From Alphaproteobacteria bacterium (lineage in GTDB: Bacteria > Pseudomonadota > Alphaproteobacteria > SHVP01), in NCBI GenBank assembly GCA_016869765.1, contig VGES01000011.1, positions 1 through 64,000 on the forward strand: a stretch of DNA of 64,000 nucleotides. Reading direction: 5' to 3'. How positions within the stretch are numbered: position 1 is the stretch's first letter; each line of letters starts with the position of its first letter. The position numbers and the translations under genes are program-made. Positions 1 through 11,966 of this stretch are shown here, one piece after another. The notes under the pieces were generated by a model. It did not search any database, was not told the origin of the DNA, and worked only from the letters and a program-made list of their open reading frames with translations.

Positions 1-89
1 GGGCTGCCCCGCCCGGCCCGCGCTGGCCGCCGCATCGGCCTCAGGCCCGCGGTGGCTGCCGCGGGCGCCCTGTGATAAGCAGCCCGGGA

Positions 90-2414
90 ATGTCCGACCC
101 GTTCGACTTCTCCGATTCGCCGCCGGCACCGCCAGCCCCACGCTCCGAAGGAATCTCGGCCCGCGCGATGGCCAGTGTCCGCCCGGCCGGTCCTTACCTG
201 AAGTCCCTCAACGAGGCTCAGCGTCAGGCGGTCGAAACCACCGACGGGCCGGTCCTCGTGCTGGCCGGTGCCGGCACCGGCAAGACACGGGTGTTGGTGA
301 CGCGGATCGCCCATATCTTGCAACTTCATCTGGCCCGTCCCTGGGAGATTCTGGCGGTCACCTTCACCAACAAGGCCGCTCGCGAAATGTCCGATCGCGT
401 CGCCCAGTTGGTCGGTGGTGCGGTCGAGGGGATGTGGCTCGGCACCTTCCATTCGATCGGCGTGCGCATCCTGCGACGGCACGCCGAGCTGGTCGGACTG
501 AAGTCGAATTTCACGATCATCGACACCGACGACCAGATTCGGCTCATGAAGCAGGTGATGGACGCGGCCAGCATCGACGAGAAGCGTTGGCCGGCCCGGG
601 TCCTCGCCGCCATCATCGACCGCTGGAAGGATCGCGGCATCGATTGGAAACAGGCGACACGGGAGGACGCGGGTGAGTTCGCCCATGGTCGCGCCGCCGC
701 GCTCTACCGGGACTATCAGGACCGCCTGCACACGCAGAATGCCGCCGACTTCGGTGATCTCCTGCTGCACTGTCTGACGCTGTTTCGCGATCAGCCCGAG
801 GTGCTCGGCGAATATCACCTCAAGTTCAAGTACATCCTGGTCGACGAATACCAGGACACCAACGTCGCCCAATACCTATGGCTGCGCCTATTGGCCCAGG
901 GCCAGCGCAACATCTGCTGCGTCGGTGATGACGACCAGTCGATCTACGGCTGGCGCGGCGCCGAGGTCGGCAACATCCTGCGGTTCGAGAGCGACTTCGC
1001 CGGCGCCAAGGTCATTCGCCTCGAGCGCAACTATCGCTCGACGCCCCACATCCTCGCCTGCGCCTCGCGCCTGATCGCCCACAACGCAGGCCGCCTCGGC
1101 AAGACGCTGTGGACCGAGGAAACGACGGGCGAGAAGGTGCGCATTCGCGGCTATTGGGACGGCGTCGAAGAGGCCCGCGCCATCGCCGAGGAGATCGAGG
1201 ACCTGCAGCGCAACGGTCACCGGCTGAGCGAGATCGCGGTGCTGGTGCGGGCAGGCTTCCAGACCCGCGAGTTCGAGGACCGATTCCTCACCGTCGGGCT
1301 GCCCTATCGCGTGATCGGCGGCCCCCGCTTCTACGAGCGGCGCGAGATTCGCGACGCCATCGCTTACCTGCGCGTGATCGCGCAACCGGACGACGGCATC
1401 GCCTTCGAGCGCATCGTCAACGTGCCGAAGCGCGGCTTGGGCGACTCGGTCCTGCAATCGTTGCACCGCCAGTCGCGCTCCGGAGGCGTGTCCTTGCTGC
1501 GGGCAGCCCAGGATCTGATCTCGACCGACGACCTGCGGCCGCAGGCGCGCAAGTCGCTTGGCGACCTGCTCGAGGCGTTCACGCGCTGGCGGGCGATGGC
1601 CGAGCGCACGCCGCTTCCCGAATTGCTGGAGACCGTACTCGACGAGTCCGGCTACAGCGAGATGTGGCAACGCGACAAATCGATCGAAGCCCCGGGGCGG
1701 CTCGACAACCTGCGTGAATTGGTCCAGACGCTCGACGAATACGAGAACCTGGGGGCGTTCCTCGACCATGTCAGTTTGGTGATGGACCGTGAGAACACCG
1801 CTGACGGCGACATGATCAACGTCATGACGCTGCACGCCGCCAAGGGCCTCGAGTTCGACACCATCTTCCTGCCGGGCTGGGAGGAAGGGGTGTTTCCCAA
1901 TCAGCGCTCGCTCGACGAAGGCGGGACCAGTGCGCTCGAGGAGGAGCGCCGGCTGGCCCATGTCGGCCTGACCCGGGCCCGCAAATCGGCTCGCGTGTCC
2001 TTCGCCATGAGCCGGCGCACGTTCTCGGACTGGCAGAACAATCTGCCGTCGCGGTTCATCGACGAATTGCCGCCCGAACATGTCGAGGTTGTCGCCGGCA
2101 CGACCGGGGTCAACACATTCTCGGAGGAGACCTCGGCCTTCGAGACGACCACGGCCGAGCGACCGTGGGACAGCCCGGGGCGCCGGCGAATGCGGCGAAA
2201 CCGCGGGTTCAACCGCGACGGGGTCGTGCTCGAGGCCAAGGCAGAAACGGTGTGGAGCGAAGTGCCCGAAGGGAAATTCGGCACGGGCGACCGGGTCTTT
2301 CACGAGAAGTTCGGTTACGGCCGCATCGAATCGATCGAGGGCAACCGGCTCCTCATCCAGTTCGAAAAGGCCGGCGCCAAGAAGGTGATCGATTCCTTCG
2401 TCCGCCCGGCTTAG
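90..2414 (+). CDS. uvrD: UvrD/PcrA-type superfamily 1A DNA helicase
   Basis: ATP-dependent 3'-5' DNA helicase of nucleotide-excision and mismatch repair, 774 aa. The Walker A motif GAGTGKT sits near residue 62 after an NEAQRQAV Q-motif; VDEYQDTN (Walker B), QSIYGWRGA, YRSTP and a late LTRARKSARV motif VI follow in the SF1A order. The last 50 residues (GDRVFHEKFGYGRI...) form the Tudor-like C-terminal module of PcrA/UvrD that contacts RNA polymerase in characterised homologues. The ATG at 90 is preferred over the GTG six codons upstream. prmA begins 3 bases after the stop, so the two are probably co-transcribed. The short Pro/Ala-rich N-terminal extension is unlikely to be folded. Confidence 0.95.
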   Translation: MSDPFDFSDSPPAPPAPRSEGISARAMASVRPAGPYLKSLNEAQRQAVETTDGPVLVLAGAGTGKTRVLVTRIAHILQLHLARPWEILAVTFTNKAAREMSDRVAQLVGGAVEGMWLGTFHSIGVRILRRHAELVGLKSNFTIIDTDDQIRLMKQVMDAASIDEKRWPARVLAAIIDRWKDRGIDWKQATREDAGEFAHGRAAALYRDYQDRLHTQNAADFGDLLLHCLTLFRDQPEVLGEYHLKFKYILVDEYQDTNVAQYLWLRLLAQGQRNICCVGDDDQSIYGWRGAEVGNILRFESDFAGAKVIRLERNYRSTPHILACASRLIAHNAGRLGKTLWTEETTGEKVRIRGYWDGVEEARAIAEEIEDLQRNGHRLSEIAVLVRAGFQTREFEDRFLTVGLPYRVIGGPRFYERREIRDAIAYLRVIAQPDDGIAFERIVNVPKRGLGDSVLQSLHRQSRSGGVSLLRAAQDLISTDDLRPQARKSLGDLLEAFTRWRAMAERTPLPELLETVLDESGYSEMWQRDKSIEAPGRLDNLRELVQTLDEYENLGAFLDHVSLVMDRENTADGDMINVMTLHAAKGLEFDTIFLPGWEEGVFPNQRSLDEGGTSALEEERRLAHVGLTRARKSARVSFAMSRRTFSDWQNNLPSRFIDELPPEHVEVVAGTTGVNTFSEETSAFETTTAERPWDSPGRRRMRRNRGFNRDGVVLEAKAETVWSEVPEGKFGTGDRVFHEKFGYGRIESIEGNRLLIQFEKAGAKKVIDSFVRPA

Positions 2415-2417
2415 GCA

Positions 2418-3296
2418 ATGGCTCCCCAACTTTGGTCTGTGGTGCTGCGGGTCCCGATGCCCGACCGCGCCGCGGCTGAGCTCATGCTCGATACCGAAAC
2501 CTCAGGACAGGTTCTGGCGCTGTCGTCGTTCGCTGAGCCACCCGCGCGCTCGATCCGCTGGGTGATCGAAGCTCTCCTCGAGGAGCCCCCGTCGGCAGAG
2601 ATGCAGGAGCGCATCCGCCGCTGGTGCCGCGACCACGGGGCCGAGGAAGCGGCGTGCGTCGCGCTGACGTCGGAGGATTGGGTCGTTCGCTCCCAGGCCC
2701 TCAATCCAGCGGTTCATGTCGGTCGCTACGCCATCCACGGGTCGCATCTCGCCAGGCCATCGGCGCGGGTCGCGCTCACCATCGATGCCAGCAACGCGTT
2801 CGGCACCGGCAATCATGGCAGCACCCGGGGATGCCTCACGGCCCTCGATCGCCTCGCGCGAAACGCGCGCCCGCGCCGTGTGCTCGACCTCGGCTGCGGC
2901 ACCGGCATCCTTGCCATGGCCGCCGCGCGAACGTGGCCCGGCACCGTCGTGGCAAGCGATATCGACCGGGTGGCGGTGGCCATCGCCGCAACGAATGCGC
3001 GACGCAACGGCTTGGGACGGCGCATTCGGTTTATCGCCGGGGCGGGTTTCCGACCACCGGCGTTGAGAGGCTCTGCTCCCTACGATCTCGTGCTCGCCAA
3101 TATCTTGGCGCGACCGCTGATTCGCCTTGCGCCCGCGATCCGGCGCCATCTCGCACGGGGTGGCCGCTTGGTACTTTCCGGGCTGCTCCCCGAGCACACG
3201 ACATGGGTGGAAACGGCATTTCGCCGCCAGGGTCTTGTCGTCGTCGAGCGACGAACGATCGCGGAGTGGCGCACGCTCCTGTTGCGCCGCCCCTGA
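2418..3296 (+). CDS. prmA: Ribosomal protein L11 methyltransferase PrmA
   Basis: SAM-dependent methyltransferase expected to trimethylate ribosomal protein L11, 292 aa. The N-terminal ~110 residues fit the PrmA substrate-recognition domain; the Rossmann catalytic domain carries the family signature AFGTGNHGST, SAM motif I LDLGCGTGILA and the NPPF-equivalent LANILARPL. It starts 3 bases after the uvrD stop, implying translational coupling. A strong hairpin lies about 30 bases past its stop. The N-terminal domain diverges from enterobacterial PrmA, as is common in alphaproteobacteria, so the exact substrate is inferred from the family. Confidence 0.9.
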   Translation: MAPQLWSVVLRVPMPDRAAAELMLDTETSGQVLALSSFAEPPARSIRWVIEALLEEPPSAEMQERIRRWCRDHGAEEAACVALTSEDWVVRSQALNPAVHVGRYAIHGSHLARPSARVALTIDASNAFGTGNHGSTRGCLTALDRLARNARPRRVLDLGCGTGILAMAAARTWPGTVVASDIDRVAVAIAATNARRNGLGRRIRFIAGAGFRPPALRGSAPYDLVLANILARPLIRLAPAIRRHLARGGRLVLSGLLPEHTTWVETAFRRQGLVVVERRTIAEWRTLLLRRP

Positions 3297-3325
3297 GTCG
3301 AGGCGACCGACCCCAGAAAAACGAA

Positions 3326-3351
3326 ATGCGCCGGTCTTGCGACCGGCGCAT
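3326..3351 (-). terminator. Rho-independent terminator between prmA and the DUF1127 gene
   Basis: Perfect 11-bp stem (ATGCGCCGGTC / GACCGGCGCAT) with a 4-nt loop TTGC. Read on the minus strand the stem is followed by TTTCGTTTTT, so it mainly terminates the DUF1127 transcript; the stem could also stop prmA readthrough from the other side. Confidence 0.8.
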
Positions 3352-3408
3352 CCGTGTGTCGCCGCCAGGGGGAGGGGTTGGCGGTCGACAGCGCCCGCCG
3401 GGCGTCGC

Positions 3409-3705
3409 CTAGGCGACGCGGGCGGGAGAGTTCTCGTTCGCCGCGCGCGTGTTGAACGCCTTGGCGTCGTAGGCGCGCTGGACATCCATCCGCGACACCC
3501 CAATATCCCGGAGCGTGCGGTCATCGAGGGCCAGCAACTGCTCGCGCTCGATGGAGCGGCGAATCGTGCGGACGACGGCCCGACCGGCCCAGATCAGGGC
3601 CTTTGGAACGGCCGCCAGGAGGTTCGCGAGAACCTGAGCGCGGTGCCGTTCGGCCGCCTGCCGCAGCGCGGACAGCTCGTCTTGGCGATCGTTAATCGTA
3701 TTCAT
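3409..3705 (-). CDS. DUF1127 domain small protein
   Basis: 98-aa basic protein with the DUF1127 signature LLALDDRTLRDIGVSRMDV near residues 57-75, preceded by a helical Arg/Ala-rich segment. Small DUF1127 proteins are common in alphaproteobacteria; some are linked to RNA turnover and phosphate or stress responses, but no function is assigned here. It is monocistronic, with GGGTGG as ribosome-binding site before the ATG and its own terminator. Its promoter lies in a conspicuously AT-rich pocket for this genome. Confidence 0.85.
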   Translation of the reverse strand: MNTINDRQDELSALRQAAERHRAQVLANLLAAVPKALIWAGRAVVRTIRRSIEREQLLALDDRTLRDIGVSRMDVQRAYDAKAFNTRAANENSPARVA

Positions 3706-3743
3706 CGGTCCACCCTTAATATAGCAGCATTGTTGGCCTTTAT

Positions 3744-3772
3744 ATTGCGCTGCACACTCTTATTTTCAATAT
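3744..3772 (-). promoter_or_regulatory. Putative sigma-70 promoter of the DUF1127 gene
   Basis: On the minus strand a TTGAAA box is followed after 17 bases by AATATA, about 40 bases before the start codon, in a distinctly AT-rich stretch (roughly 3715-3790). Assignment is by motif and spacing only. Confidence 0.45.
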
Positions 3773-3841
3773 ATATCGCGAGAAAATAGTGCAATGCAGC
3801 AATGCAGGTGGTGCATGGCTCCATTGGTCGGCCAAGGCATA

Positions 3842-5653
3842 ATGGCCGACATGGACGCCCACCCCACCCCACCGACCACCCGCCTCGATGACCTTCGCGC
3901 CGAACTCGCGCGGCGCAAGCTGGCCGGCTTCCTGGTGCCCTTGCAGGACGAGCATCAAGGGGAATGGGTGCCGCCGAGTGCCCAGCGCCTGTCCTGGCTC
4001 ACCGGGTTCTCGGGTTCGGCCGGTCTCGCGATCGTGCTGGCCGATCGCGCCGCCATCTTCGTCGACGGTCGCTACACCTTGCAGGTGCGCCATCAGGTCG
4101 ATGTCCGTCGCTTCGAGCCGCGCCACGTCAGCGAGCAACCCCCGGGCGATTGGATCGCCGAGCACCTGAACGGCGGCGCCCTCGGCTATGACCCGTGGCT
4201 CCACACGATCACCGACGTCGAGCGCTTTCGCGCGGCGTGCGCGCGGGCCGGTGGGACATTCGTTGCCTGCGCCGACAACCCGCTCGATGCCGTGTGGCGC
4301 GACCGACCCGCACCGCCGACCGCACCGGCAGCAATTCACGACGTCGCGTTCGCCGGCGAAGAGGCGGCGAGCAAAGCCGAGCGTCTCGCGGCGCAGCTGA
4401 AACGCGAGGGCCAGCAGGCCGCTGTCTTGACGGCGCCCGATTCGATCGCCTGGCTGCTCAACATCCGCGGCGGCGATCTCGAGTACACCCCTGTGGTGTT
4501 GGCCTTTGCCGTGCTGCACGCCGACGCCCGGGTCGAGTTGTTCGTCGATACGGCCAAATTGGCCACAGTTGTGCGGGCGCACCTCGGGAACCGGGTGGCA
4601 ATCGCCGACAAGGGGGTGCTCGGCGAAGCACTCGATCGCCTTGGCGCGGCCAAACGTCGTGTGTTGGTGGACGCGGCGACGGCGCCCGCCTGGGTCAGCG
4701 ATCGGTTGACCGCCGCGGGCGCAGACATCGTCCGCGGCAACGATCCGTGCGCTCTGCCCAAGGCCTGCAAGAATCCGGTTGAACTCGAGGGCATCCGCGC
4801 GGCCCACCGTCGCGACGGCGCCGCCCTCAGTACCTTTCTGGCGTGGCTCGATCGCCGGGCCAGTTCTGGCGAGATCGACGAAATCTCCGCCGCCGATCGG
4901 CTCGAGGCAATTCGTCGCGCGGGCGATCGCTTCCAGCGCTTGAGTTTTCCGACGATCGCCGGGGCCGGCGCCAACGGGGCCATTGTCCACTACCGCTCGA
5001 CCCCGGCCACGAATCGCCGCCCTCGGCCGGGCGAACTGTTCCTCATCGACTCGGGCGCGCAGTACCTCGATGGCACAACGGACGTAACGCGAACCATCGC
5101 CGTCGGCGAGCCGACCGCCGAGCAGCGCGATCGTTTCACACGGGTGCTCAAGGGCCACATCGCGCTCGCCACGGTGCGCTTCCCGCAGGGCACGACCGGC
5201 TCGCAGGTGGACGCCTTGGCCCGTTTAGCCTTGTGGGATGCGGGGCTCGACTACGACCACGGCACCGGTCACGGGGTCGGCGCCTACCTCGGGGTCCACG
5301 AAGGACCCCACCGCATCTCCAAGCTGCCCAACCGCGAAGCCCTACGGCCGGGCATGGTCGTGTCAAACGAACCCGGCTACTACAAGGAGGGCGCCTTCGG
5401 GATTCGAATCGAAAATTTGGTAGCGGTGCGGGAGGCCGAGGCTCCCGCCGGCGCCGAACGCAAGATGCTCGAGTTCGAGACCCTCACCCTTGCGCCGATC
5501 GATCGGCGGGCGATCGATCGTAGGCTCCTGAACACTTCGGAAATCGCCTGGCTCGACGCCTACCACGCGCGCGTGCGGATCGTCCTGACTCCGCTGGTCG
5601 ATCGCGATACCGCCGGTTGGCTCGCCGAAGTCACGGCCCCGCTCGCGAACTAG
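3842..5653 (+). CDS. Xaa-Pro aminopeptidase (aminopeptidase P, M24B, three-domain type)
   Basis: Metallopeptidase removing the N-terminal residue from peptides with proline in position two, 603 aa; this is the long, eukaryote-like APP architecture. Two creatinase N-terminal domains (roughly 10-140 and 170-310) precede a pita-bread catalytic domain with the dinuclear metal ligands: Asp in LIDSGAQYLDGTTDVTRT, His in GTGHGVGAYLGVHEGP, Glu in SNEPGYYKEG and Glu in GIRIENL. The C-terminal tail LAPIDRRAIDRRLL matches the APP C-terminal domain. An ATG nine bases downstream is an equally possible start. No signal peptide, so cytosolic. It converges on ligA with 4 bases between stops. Confidence 0.92.
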   Translation: MADMDAHPTPPTTRLDDLRAELARRKLAGFLVPLQDEHQGEWVPPSAQRLSWLTGFSGSAGLAIVLADRAAIFVDGRYTLQVRHQVDVRRFEPRHVSEQPPGDWIAEHLNGGALGYDPWLHTITDVERFRAACARAGGTFVACADNPLDAVWRDRPAPPTAPAAIHDVAFAGEEAASKAERLAAQLKREGQQAAVLTAPDSIAWLLNIRGGDLEYTPVVLAFAVLHADARVELFVDTAKLATVVRAHLGNRVAIADKGVLGEALDRLGAAKRRVLVDAATAPAWVSDRLTAAGADIVRGNDPCALPKACKNPVELEGIRAAHRRDGAALSTFLAWLDRRASSGEIDEISAADRLEAIRRAGDRFQRLSFPTIAGAGANGAIVHYRSTPATNRRPRPGELFLIDSGAQYLDGTTDVTRTIAVGEPTAEQRDRFTRVLKGHIALATVRFPQGTTGSQVDALARLALWDAGLDYDHGTGHGVGAYLGVHEGPHRISKLPNREALRPGMVVSNEPGYYKEGAFGIRIENLVAVREAEAPAGAERKMLEFETLTLAPIDRRAIDRRLLNTSEIAWLDAYHARVRIVLTPLVDRDTAGWLAEVTAPLAN

Positions 5654-5657
5654 CGCG

Positions 5658-9475
<3,818 letters not shown>

Positions 9476-9478
9476 CTC

Positions 9479-10306
9479 CTAAAAGACACTCCGCCACACC
9501 CTGGTCACCAGTCCAGGACGCTCCGCCGGTTGGTCGCGGCGCACTTCGCCGGGGCGCAGCAGCGTGTAGGAATCGAGGTACCACTCGCTCCCCGGATAGT
9601 TGAACCCGAGGACGGCCCCGACCTGCTCGGCCTCCTTGCTCAGGCCGAGGGCGAGGTAGGACTCGATCAAGCGGTGCAGCGCCTCAGGAACGTGGCTGGT
9701 CGTCTGGAAGCGATCGACCACCGCCTTGAAGCGGTTGATCGCCGCGAGGTACTGCTTGCGCTTCAAATAGTACCGGCCGACGGCCATCTCCTTGCCGGCC
9801 AGATGATCCTCGGTCAGGTCGATCTTCAGGCGCGCGTCGCGCGCGTACTCACTCTGCGGGAAGCGGCGAACGACCTCGTTCAGCGATTGCAGCGCGCGTT
9901 CGGTCAGATTCTGGTCGCGCTCGACGTCGACGATCTGCTCGTAGTAGGAGGCCGCCACCAAATAGTAGGCGTAGGCGATCTCTTCCATGCCCGGGTGAAG
10001 CTGGATGAAACGCTGGGCGGCCAGGATCGAGTCGTCGTAGCGATTGGCCTGATAATGGACGAACGCCGCCATCAATTGTGCCCGTGTCGCCCACACCGAG
10101 TACGGATGCTGGCGCTCGACCTCGTCGAAGGCCTTCGCCGCCTGCTCGAGCCGGTTGGCCTGCAGGTGGTCCATGGCGGTGTTGTAGAGTTCCTCGACCG
10201 GCCGTTCGACGTACTGCTCGCGATCGGTGCCACAGGCGACCGCCCCGAGAAGCAGAATCACCGCGGCCGCGCGAATCAACATTCCCCAAATAGGAATCTT
10301 TGCCAT
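9479..10306 (-). CDS. bamD: Outer membrane protein assembly factor BamD (lipoprotein)
   Basis: Essential lipoprotein of the BAM complex that inserts beta-barrel proteins into the outer membrane, 275 aa. The ATG at 10306 gives a lipoprotein signal peptide with lipobox LGAVAC and Cys25. It is followed by TPR-like repeats typical of the YfiO/ComL family (VEELYNTAMDHLQANR, AAKAFDEVERQHPYS, YYLKRKQYLAAINRF). Longer in-frame upstream starts would bury the signal peptide and are rejected. First gene of the bamD-recN-ligA operon, with a good promoter about 65 bases upstream. Confidence 0.95.
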   Translation of the reverse strand: MAKIPIWGMLIRAAAVILLLGAVACGTDREQYVERPVEELYNTAMDHLQANRLEQAAKAFDEVERQHPYSVWATRAQLMAAFVHYQANRYDDSILAAQRFIQLHPGMEEIAYAYYLVAASYYEQIVDVERDQNLTERALQSLNEVVRRFPQSEYARDARLKIDLTEDHLAGKEMAVGRYYLKRKQYLAAINRFKAVVDRFQTTSHVPEALHRLIESYLALGLSKEAEQVGAVLGFNYPGSEWYLDSYTLLRPGEVRRDQPAERPGLVTRVWRSVF

Positions 10307-10369
10307 GTATTCGTTCCAGCAACCCCCGGGCGTGACCATCACGCCTGCACCGCCGCCGGTTGATCTGCT

Positions 10370-10398
10370 ATTATAACTTTGAGACACGATGCGCCCAA
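10370..10398 (-). promoter_or_regulatory. Promoter of the bamD-recN-ligA operon
   Basis: Minus-strand -35 TTGGGC (10393-10398) and a consensus -10 TATAAT (10370-10375) separated by exactly 17 bases, placing the transcript start near 10363, about 57 bases before the bamD ATG. Confidence 0.65.
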
Positions 10399-10412
10399 GA
10401 CTAGCGAGGGGG

Positions 10413-10442
10413 TCCCGGATGCATCGCGGGAGCTGTTTTTTT
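10413..10442 (+). promoter_or_regulatory. Attenuator-like hairpin with T-tract before the XRE gene
   Basis: TCCCG (10413-10417) pairs with CGGGA (10427-10431); the loop contains the palindrome GATGCATC. Seven consecutive T residues (10436-10442) follow, 15 bases before the start codon of the XRE regulator. The stem is short, so it is only a candidate for attenuation of that gene. Confidence 0.35.
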
Positions 10443-10457
10443 GTGGGACCTTCTGAC

Positions 10458-10838
10458 ATGGGCGAACTCGGAAAACGAGTGGATAGCCATGTCGGCCGAC
10501 AGATCCGCAAACGCCGCAACCTGCTGGGACTGACTCAGGAAGAGCTCGCCGAGGCCCTCGGCATTTCCTACCAGCAGATTCAAAAGTACGAGACGTCGGC
10601 AAACCGGATCAGCGCTGGACGACTCTACGAGATCGCCCAGAAGCTCGGTACGACGATTGGCTATTTCTTCGAAGAGCTGGACGAAACGCGGCACATCGGC
10701 ACCCTCGAGCACGGGGGCAAGGCGCGGACCGCGGTGGATTTGGTGAGGAACTTCGACCGGATCAAGGACTCCGACCTGCGCACGACGTTGTCGGCGCTGG
10801 TGCGTGAGATCGCGGATCGGGTCGGAGGTACTGGCTAG
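10458..10838 (+). CDS. XRE-family helix-turn-helix transcriptional regulator
   Basis: 126-aa Cro/C1-type DNA-binding protein. The HTH spans about residues 15-70: RNLLGLTQEELAEALGIS, then the recognition helix YQQIQKYETSANRIS and the ISAGRLYEIAQKLG helix. The C-terminal half (VDLVRNFDRIKDSDLRTTL) probably dimerises. The ATG at 10458 is chosen because the domain starts directly after it; the upstream in-frame extension runs through an untranslated-looking hairpin and T-tract. It is divergent from bamD and its stop overlaps the convergent lpxC stop by 4 bases (CTAG). Targets unknown; similar proteins are widespread in alphaproteobacteria. Confidence 0.88.
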   Translation: MGELGKRVDSHVGRQIRKRRNLLGLTQEELAEALGISYQQIQKYETSANRISAGRLYEIAQKLGTTIGYFFEELDETRHIGTLEHGGKARTAVDLVRNFDRIKDSDLRTTLSALVREIADRVGGTG

Positions 10839-11776
10839 GCCGTCGCTAACGCAGGGGTCGGGGCCCACTCGGCCTCGTCCCCTTCGACGCTCCCCGCGTC
10901 GGCCGTTTCCAAACGCCAAGCACTAGGATCGGCAAACAACGCCCGTAACAGGGCATTGTTGGTCGCGTGTCCCGAGCATGCGCCTTCGAATCGGCCGACC
11001 AGGCGCGCCCCGGCCAACGCCAAGTCGCCGACCGTATCGAGGGCCTTATGGCGCACGAACTCGTCGCGGAAGCGCAGGCCGTCCGCGTTGAGCACCCGCT
11101 CGCCGTCGACGACCACCGCGTTGTCGAGCGAACCGCCGCGCGCCAGCCCCTGCTGGCGCAACCATTCGACCTCTGCCGCGAACCCGTAGGTCCGCGCGCG
11201 GGACAGCTCGTTCTTGAAAGCCCCCTCCCGCAGGGTGAGGGACACGGTCTGCCGTCCGATGAGGCTGTTGTCGTATTGGATCATCTGCCGGATGGACAGC
11301 CCTTCGCCGGGCGCCAGGCTCACCCGGGCATCGCCGTCGCGATGTTCCTTTCGCTTCAGAACCCGGAGGTGGCGGCGCGATGCATCCTGCGCGACGACCC
11401 CGGCGCATTCGACCAGAAACACGAACGGTGCCGCGCTGCCATCCATGATCGGTACTTCGGGCCCGTCGAGTTCGATCAGTGCATTGTCGATGCCGCAGCC
11501 ATACAGCGCGGCCATCAGGTGCTCGATCGTCGCGACCTTGGTGCCGGCGTCGTTGCCGATCGTCGTGCAAAGTCGGGTATCGATCACCGTGTTCCAGCGT
11601 GCAGCGATACGCGCCTTGTGGCGCGACAGATCGCGACGCAGGAACTGAATTCCGGTATCGGTCGCCGCCGGATGCAGGGTCATCGTCACCGTCGCCCCAC
11701 TATGCAGGCCGACGCCCGAGCACGAGATGCGGTGGCGCAGTGTTTGCTGTCGAGTCGCGGCGATCGTCACGTCCAT
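10835..11776 (-). CDS. lpxC: UDP-3-O-acyl-N-acetylglucosamine deacetylase LpxC
   Basis: Zinc deacetylase catalysing the committed step of lipid A synthesis, 313 aa. The zinc ligands are visible as His in TIEHLMAALYG and the His/Asp pair in FVRHKALDTVGDL; FKNELSRARTYGF is another conserved LpxC segment. The ATG at 11776 is preceded by AAAAGGA at proper spacing, so it is favoured over the in-frame GTG six codons upstream. It lies downstream of ftsZ in the same direction, the usual arrangement at the end of dcw clusters, but the ftsZ terminator and a 190-base gap suggest its own promoter. Confidence 0.96.
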   Translation of the reverse strand: MDVTIAATRQQTLRHRISCSGVGLHSGATVTMTLHPAATDTGIQFLRRDLSRHKARIAARWNTVIDTRLCTTIGNDAGTKVATIEHLMAALYGCGIDNALIELDGPEVPIMDGSAAPFVFLVECAGVVAQDASRRHLRVLKRKEHRDGDARVSLAPGEGLSIRQMIQYDNSLIGRQTVSLTLREGAFKNELSRARTYGFAAEVEWLRQQGLARGGSLDNAVVVDGERVLNADGLRFRDEFVRHKALDTVGDLALAGARLVGRFEGACSGHATNNALLRALFADPSAWRLETADAGSVEGDEAEWAPTPALATA

Positions 11777-11926
11777 CGGTCCTTTTCGCGGCACGCCCCT
11801 GCCCGAGCGACGCCAAAAACTTCTTTTGATTCCAACGCTTTCGCCCTCGTCCCGCGGCTAACTTGTGGGCCAATTGCTGCGCCGCACAAGTCACTCTTTG
11901 TTACAGTTTGCTACGCGCGCGGGAAA

Positions 11927-11956
11927 CCGGCGTGCCCCGGAGGGAGGGCACGCCGG
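11927..11956 (-). terminator. Hairpin terminator of ftsZ / the dcw operon
   Basis: Perfect 11-bp stem (CCGGCGTGCCC at 11927-11937 with GGGCACGCCGG at 11946-11956) and an 8-nt loop, starting 10 bases past the ftsZ stop. On the minus strand only a short TTT follows, so termination may be partial or Rho-assisted. Confidence 0.6.
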
Positions 11957-11966
11957 CTTCGCTTGC

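Noticed and set aside
1-75. Open frame reading into a TGA at 73-75, possibly the end of an upstream gene
   Set aside because: Only 24 residues of low-complexity Ala/Arg/Pro sequence are visible and no family can be recognised.
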